Source: Gadus chalcogrammus
Taxonomy: Eukaryota; Chordata; Actinopteri; Gadiformes; Gadidae
Length of the DNA: 64,000 nt
Assembly (NCBI RefSeq): GCF_026213295.1
Contig: NC_079415.1
Location: forward strand, 33,747,313-33,811,312
Direction of reading: 5' to 3'
The notes under the pieces were generated by a model, which did not search any database, was not told the DNA's origin, and saw nothing but the letters and a program-made list of their open reading frames with translations. The position numbers and the translations under genes are program-made. This document shows, in pieces, positions 35,603 to 64,000 of this stretch. How positions within the stretch are numbered: the stretch's first letter is position 1; each line of letters opens with the position of its first letter.

Positions 35603-38600
35603 TATAATAATAATAATAATAATACATTTAATTTAGAGGCGCCTTTCAAAACCCCCAAGGTCACCTTACAGAGCATATAGTCATCATACATTTTTTAAAA
35701 AACAAGACATTGAGGAAAAATAAATAAATAAATAAATAAATAAATAAACATAAGCAATAATAAATAAATAAAACAAAAACAAGACAAAACAAAACAAAAC
35801 AAAAAAACAATCAAAACAGTGATCAGTTAGACGTTGTGTGCGAGTTTGAACAGGTGAGTTTTGAGTTGTGACTTGAAGGTTGTAATGGTGTCTGACTGTT
35901 TTATGTGTGGGGGGAGGGAGTTCCAGAGCCTGGGTGCTGAACAGCTGAATGACCGGGCACCCATTGAAGTGAGTCGTGATGTGGGGATACATAGTAGTCC
36001 AGCAGAGGTTGAGCGGAGGGAGCGGGAGGGAGTGTATTCTTGGAGGAGGTCGCAGAGATAACTGGGGGCTAGGTTGTGGAGAGCTTTGTAGGTGAGGAGT
36101 AGGGTTTTGTATTGGATGCGGTAGTGTACTGGGAGCCAGTGAAGTTGAATGAGGACAGGGGTGATGTGGTCAGATGATTTGGTGCGGGTGATGATCCGGG
36201 CGGCTGAGTTCTGAATGATCTGCAGTCTGTTGATGAGTTTGGTGGGGAGTCCGGTGAGGAGGGCGTTGCAGTAGTCTATGCGTGATGTGACAAATGAGTG
36301 AACTAGGATTTCAGTGCTGGATTGGGTCAGTGATGGGCGGAGTCTGGCGATGTTGCGAAGGTGGAAGAATGCAGTCCGGGTGATGTTGTGAATATGGGGT
36401 GCGAATGAGAGGGTGTTGTCCAGGATGACGCCGAGGCTCTTGACTTTGGAGGAGAAGGGTACTGGGAATCCATCGATAATTATGAGTGGAGCTGGGGTGT
36501 GTTGTGATTTAGTGAGGGTGGATTTGGATCCGATGAGCAGGGCCTCGGTCTTGTTTCCATTGAGTTTCAGGAAGTTCCTGCTCAACCAGCTCCGGATCTC
36601 TTCCAGGCACGTGATGAGGGAAGTGGGGGGGATGGCAGCGGTGGGTTTGGTGGAGATGTAGACCTGTGTGTCGTCAGCGTAGCAGTGAAAATGGACCCCA
36701 TGGTGACGGAGGAGTGTGCCCAGCGGGAGGAGGTAAGTGGTGAAGAGGAGTGGACCCAAGACTGACCCCTGGGGGACACCCAGTGAGACACCTGAACACC
36801 CAGACTTGTGGTTGCTTAGTTGAACAAATTGTTGACGGCCGGTGAGGTAGGATGTAAACCAGGAGAGTGCAGCACCAGTGATCCCAATACCAGCTAGGCG
36901 GTCCAGGAGCAGAGGGTGGGAGATGGTGTCGAATGCTGCGCTGAGATCGAGGAGGATGAGAATGGTGAGTAATCCAGAGTCGGCTGCAAGGAGGAGGTCG
37001 TTGGTGATTTTGACTAGGGCTGTTTCAGTGCTGTGTTTTGGACGGAAGCCAGATTGGAACGGTTCGTGGAGATTGTTAGTGTCGAGGTGGGACTGTAGTT
37101 GTGCGGCAACCACCCTTTCAAGTGTTTTGGAGATGAAAGGGAGATTGGAGATGGGCCGGTAATGGTTAAGGTCAGTTGGGTCAGCACCAGGTTTTTTCAG
37201 GATGGGAGTGATGGCAGCCAGCTTGAGAGTGGGGGGTACAGTACCAGTAGTGAGGGAGGAGTTAATTATGTTGGTGATCATGGGGGAGATGGACGGAAGA
37301 CATGCTTTGACAAGGGAGGTGGGAAGAGGATCGAGCTGACAGGTGGTGGTTTTGGCTTTGCGGATGAGTTCTGAAACGGTCTGTTCTGTTACTAGGGTGA
37401 AGTCAGAGAGGGAGCTGATGAGAGGTTGGCCAGAGGTGATCATCCAGGGTGGGTCATCAGAGGGGGTGCGAGATGAGGCCAGTTGTTGGTGAATGGTGTT
37501 GATTTTAGAGCTGAAGAAGTCAAGGAACGCAGTGCATTGGGTGGTGGAAATGTCTGGAGGGAGAGATTTAGGAGGCTGAAGTAAGTGGCTGACTGTTGAG
37601 AAGAGGACTCTGCTGTTGCCTGTACCAGTGTTGATGAGGTTGGAGTAGTATGAGGTTTTGGCAGTAGTGAGGGCATTCTTGTAGTGATGGAGGTGGTCCG
37701 AATACATTTGGCGGTGTACAGTGAGTTGAGTCTTTTTGTAGAGTCGCTCCAGTCGACGACCAGTGGCTTTGAGCTGGCGCAGATGAGGAGTGAACCAGGG
37801 AGCAGTGTGGGTGAATGAGACTGAACGGGTTTTCAGGGGGGCCAGGGTGGTGAGGGAGGAGGAGAGGCAGTTATTGTAGTGAGTGACCAGGTCAGTCAGG
37901 GAGGAAGCTGGGGGAGGGTTGGGGTAGGAGCTGATCATGGTGGAGAGGTCTGTGGTGTTGATAAGTTTGATGTTTCTGAAGGAGATGGTCCGTTGTTCCT
38001 TGGTTTTGTGTAGTTGGGTATGAATGTCAAAAAGTACAGCTTTGTGGTCGGAGATGGGGAAATCAATGACATCAAGGTTAGTGGGAGTGATGTCAGTGCA
38101 GCAGATTAAATCCAGAATGTGACCTTTGTTATGGGTTGGGAGGTTGACATGTTGTGTGATGCCAAGACAGTCCAGAAGTGATGTGAAGTCATTAGCAAAA
38201 GTACAGGATGGGTTGTCAATGTGGATGTTGAAATCACCAAGGAGGATAACAGTGGGGGACATTGCACATACAGATGTAAGTAGTGATGAGAATTCATTGA
38301 GGAAAACGGCGGAGGGTTTTGGCGGTCTGTAAATGGTGACAATGATAGTGGGTTTGGGGCCTGAGAGTTTTACAGCTAGACATTCAAAGGAGGAATGAAG
38401 GGGGACTGTGACAGTGGTGACTTTGATGTTATCACGATGGAGGAGAGCGAGGCCACCCCCCCTCCCATTAACCCGGGGTTTACTAATAAAAGAAAAACCT
38501 GGTGGGACAGCTTCATTTAGATGGGAGAAGTCATTTGGTTGTTGCCAGGTCTCAGTGAGGCAGAGAATGTCTAGGCTCTGGTCAACAATAAAGTCATTTA

Positions 38601-39697
38601 TCAAAAGGTCCTTATTACTGAGGGATCTGGTGTTCAGCAGACAGAGTTTCAGACAGGTGAGTGGAGTGTAGCAGGTTGCTTTGAGCAGAGGGGACAGTAC
38701 ACTGTGATTGACGGGACTGACCGTACGGGCTGTGCGAGGAGGGGGGCGGGGCCCAGTGGACCAGAAGGAGCGGATGTTTTTGTTGCTGGTGTGAGTGTAC
38801 TGGAAATTCCATCCAGAGCCTCGGTGGATGTATTTTGGTCGTTTGAGAATGTCCTGGTGGGATGCAAGCTGAGGTGGTTGGGTCCTTGAGAAGATCCGTA
38901 GACGTAACATCTCCGTTACCGAGTAACGGAGCGGCAGAGATGCGCTCGTTACGTGAGAGTCAAACATAGCGCAATCCAGAGGAACAGGTTAAAATCCACA
39001 GGTTGTGAAGTCGGAAGAAGCCAGCGGTAGATCCAGGCGATTATGGTGAAGCCACAGAGCCAGCACGGCGGAGGCAGAGGAGTGGAGCAAGCCGGTTGTA
39101 GCTACGCTGGAGACGGGGAAGCCAGTTGGACGGCGCCGGGGGTTAACAGCAGTCTAGCCGGCCAGCAGGTGTCATCCACCAACAGCTGCACGACTCCACG
39201 CACAAAACACAAAACAAAACACGCAGACGTTTAACGTTCAGAAATAAATAAATAAATCAAGAAAACTGACGCAGTTACTTAACTTAATTTTGTAGTCCGA
39301 TCCGAGGTCCAGAAGGGTTTCAGACAGAAGGTGTTGAAAGTAAGCAAAAGAAAACTGATTAAAAAGTTAAAAGACTAGAAAGAAAAAGAAAATCGCGAAA
39401 AAATAATGTTCAGAATGACGTTCCGGTGAGCAGCAGCAGCAACAGCGTTCAAAAGGCAACAGCGTCCACCAACTGTACGACCTCACGTATAAAACACGTA
39501 AAAATAAAGAAAACGGGCGCACTGACAATAGTGAAAAGTGACTATATATAACAAGTAAACTTAGCTAAACTACTAAAGACCAAAAAAAACAACAAAATGT
39601 TCAATGCAATCGTGAGAAATATTGGAAATACTGAATAAAAACAAGCCATACAGAGCGGCGTTAGACTCGCCAGCGTCCCCGTTACTAGGCTAGTCTG
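35603..39697 (-). mobile_element. L2-clade (CR1-like) LINE, near full length
   Basis: Absent from the matching place in unit 1: there the host reads CAGCCGCCTGTAAGAGGTTAG at about 5092, whereas here CAGCCGCCT is followed by the element and GAGAGGTTAG resumes at about 39696. On the minus strand it runs from a 5' untranslated region (39697-38968) through one long ORF to a 3' tail ending in TTATT/ATT repeats, as is usual for L2. No long target duplication is seen. The 5' region has two degenerate copies of a block containing CATCCACCAAC and AAACAC (about 39170-39280 and 39455-39530). Confidence 0.88.
35827..38967 (-). CDS. LINE endonuclease-reverse transcriptase (intact ORF, 1046 aa)
   Basis: One uninterrupted frame. 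The apurinic-type endonuclease spans about residues 105-316, with [32 protein letters not shown] and the catalytic-type SDHKA. Reverse transcriptase spans about 590-850, with [46 protein letters not shown] and the active-site YADD at 763-766. The C-terminus [20 protein letters not shown] ... [10 protein letters not shown] is characteristic of L2 elements. It copies the element RNA into DNA at the nicked target. No inactivating stop or frameshift was seen, so the copy is young. A separate ORF1 was not found. Confidence 0.95.
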   Translation of the reverse strand: MFDSHVTSASLPLRYSVTEMLRLRIFSRTQPPQLASHQDILKRPKYIHRGSGWNFQYTHTSNKNIRSFWSTGPRPPPRTARTVSPVNHSVLSPLLKATCYTPLTCLKLCLLNTRSLSNKDLLINDFIVDQSLDILCLTETWQQPNDFSHLNEAVPPGFSFISKPRVNGRGGGLALLHRDNIKVTTVTVPLHSSFECLAVKLSGPKPTIIVTIYRPPKPSAVFLNEFSSLLTSVCAMSPTVILLGDFNIHIDNPSCTFANDFTSLLDCLGITQHVNLPTHNKGHILDLICCTDITPTNLDVIDFPISDHKAVLFDIHTQLHKTKEQRTISFRNIKLINTTDLSTMISSYPNPPPASSLTDLVTHYNNCLSSSLTTLAPLKTRSVSFTHTAPWFTPHLRQLKATGRRLERLYKKTQLTVHRQMYSDHLHHYKNALTTAKTSYYSNLINTGTGNSRVLFSTVSHLLQPPKSLPPDISTTQCTAFLDFFSSKINTIHQQLASSRTPSDDPPWMITSGQPLISSLSDFTLVTEQTVSELIRKAKTTTCQLDPLPTSLVKACLPSISPMITNIINSSLTTGTVPPTLKLAAITPILKKPGADPTDLNHYRPISNLPFISKTLERVVAAQLQSHLDTNNLHEPFQSGFRPKHSTETALVKITNDLLLAADSGLLTILILLDLSAAFDTISHPLLLDRLAGIGITGAALSWFTSYLTGRQQFVQLSNHKSGCSGVSLGVPQGSVLGPLLFTTYLLPLGTLLRHHGVHFHCYADDTQVYISTKPTAAIPPTSLITCLEEIRSWLSRNFLKLNGNKTEALLIGSKSTLTKSQHTPAPLIIIDGFPVPFSSKVKSLGVILDNTLSFAPHIHNITRTAFFHLRNIARLRPSLTQSSTEILVHSFVTSRIDYCNALLTGLPTKLINRLQIIQNSAARIITRTKSSDHITPVLIQLHWLPVHYRIQYKTLLLTYKALHNLAPSYLCDLLQEYTPSRSLRSTSAGLLCIPTSRLTSMGARSFSCSAPRLWNSLPPHIKQSDTITTFKSQLKTHLFKLAHNV

Positions 39698-39839
39698 GAG
39701 AGGTTAGTCTGGGAGGAGTATGAACTGAGAGGGGAACTGGTCCAACAGGAAGTAAACTAAGATACTGTAGTCCACTCTTATCCGTGATAGATCATAAATA
39801 TGAATAACGTTGTATCTTATCAGTAGGTTGATCTTTTTT

Positions 39840-39935
39840 AAGATTCCTGCTCTACAGGATGCTACGTATTAGACTGTGGGCATTGGGGATCGAACCCGGA
39901 ACCTTCCAGCCTGGAGTTAAGCGTCAGGTTGACGT
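39840..39935 (-). mobile_element. tRNA-SINE-like fragment, unit 2
   Basis: Counterpart of 5250-5345, with the same B box on the minus strand. Confidence 0.45.
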
Positions 39936-40535
39936 TAATAATGACTTTTTTTTCTTGTGTATTCTTGTGTCCTGTGGTGACTTTAAAGGTACTTGGGACA
40001 GAATGAGCAGTTGTTATATTTGTAGTGCGGTATTATGATCATATTATTTAGACAGCAAGACGGCCATCTTCGTTAGTGAAGGTGTTTAGACGTCATCTTG
40101 TACTGGATCTTGTTCTCTGCAAGCCTGCATCACAGATCTGGTTGTGATGTCATACCACATGAGGAAGTCCATATATGGTCCTGCCTTCAGAGGGGTTTAA
40201 CCAGCACAGGGAGCAGTTGGTATGATATCCGCACGGTGAACTTGATCTTATCAGACACTTTTGAAGCCCTTTGAGACCTTCTCTGTGGAATGATGAATAG
40301 TTATTAAAGAGTGTATCAGACACTTCTGGGCAGCATCTCCACATCTTTTCCCTCCTTGAGAATGAGAGGGTCTATGAATCTGTGTCTAGGAAAGACCACG
40401 CTGCCTCTCGTCCAGAGAGACAGAGACAACAGCCCCCTTGGACCGGAAATACACAGCTCATATGAAAGCAGAGAATAAACACTGAGTGGACGTAGAAACA
40501 AGGAGTTGTGTTTGTGTCCAGGTCTCCAGTCTACT

Positions 40536-63846
<23,311 letters not shown>

Positions 63847-64000
63847 GTATGGAGAGGACAGCTCACCACTTTGAGGGACAAAGTCTCCTACCAGGATTCA
63901 AGCTGCTGCTAGATGAAGTGGTTTGAAGAGGCAGCTGTCACTCATGTTGTGTAGAACGTGATGAGACGGCAGATGATGAAGGTGAATGTTTCAACATGCT

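Noticed and set aside
36413..38889. Plus-strand frames of 60-94 codons
   Set aside because: Antisense shadows of the LINE ORF on the minus strand.

Overview
This window looks like teleost fish genomic DNA carrying two tandem copies of an NLR immune-receptor gene of the fish-expanded NLR-C (NLRC3-like) type. The reasons are GT-AG introns, dense dinucleotide microsatellites, tRNA-derived SINEs, fish DNA transposons, an L2-clade LINE, and exons encoding FISNA-NACHT, leucine-rich repeats and a PRY/SPRY (B30.2) domain. Very long (GT)n/(CA)n tracts every few kb, together with NLR expansion, would fit a cod-like (gadiform) fish, but that is inference. Nothing bacterial or viral was seen.

Layout. 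The window is a head-to-tail segmental duplication with an offset of about 30.28 kb: base 1 corresponds to base 30282. Unit 1 (1-30281) holds a complete 16-exon gene on the + strand (5945-27202). Its exons are a start exon, seven tandem N-terminal repeat exons, two linker exons, one large FISNA-NACHT exon, three LRR exons, a short exon and a B30.2 exon. All junctions are in frame, giving 1361 codons plus stop. Unit 2 (30282 to window end) holds a second gene (40536-63846 and beyond) with the same plan but only three N-terminal repeat exons. Its last exons (short exon and B30.2) lie past the window edge.

The main surprise is an extra 279-nt exon in the second gene (52805-53083). It encodes a caspase-1-like CARD, has matching phase 1-1 ends, and sits just before the FISNA-NACHT exon inside an intron that grew from 0.87 kb in gene 1 to 10.6 kb in gene 2. 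It is surrounded by hAT elements and lies between two direct-orientation copies of another repeat. If spliced in, it would turn a FISNA-NACHT-LRR receptor into a CARD-containing one able to join CARD-based (inflammasome-type) assemblies.

Mobile DNA explains most of the length difference between units: a full-ORF L2 LINE (about 35603-39697, - strand) upstream of gene 2, a piggyBac relic, several hAT elements with 8-bp target duplications, two PIF/Harbinger-type elements (one with a hAT nested inside) and a pogo-like element. Minisatellites have expanded in introns and even inside transposon coding sequence. Several exons have (GT)n tracts running almost up to their 3' splice sites.
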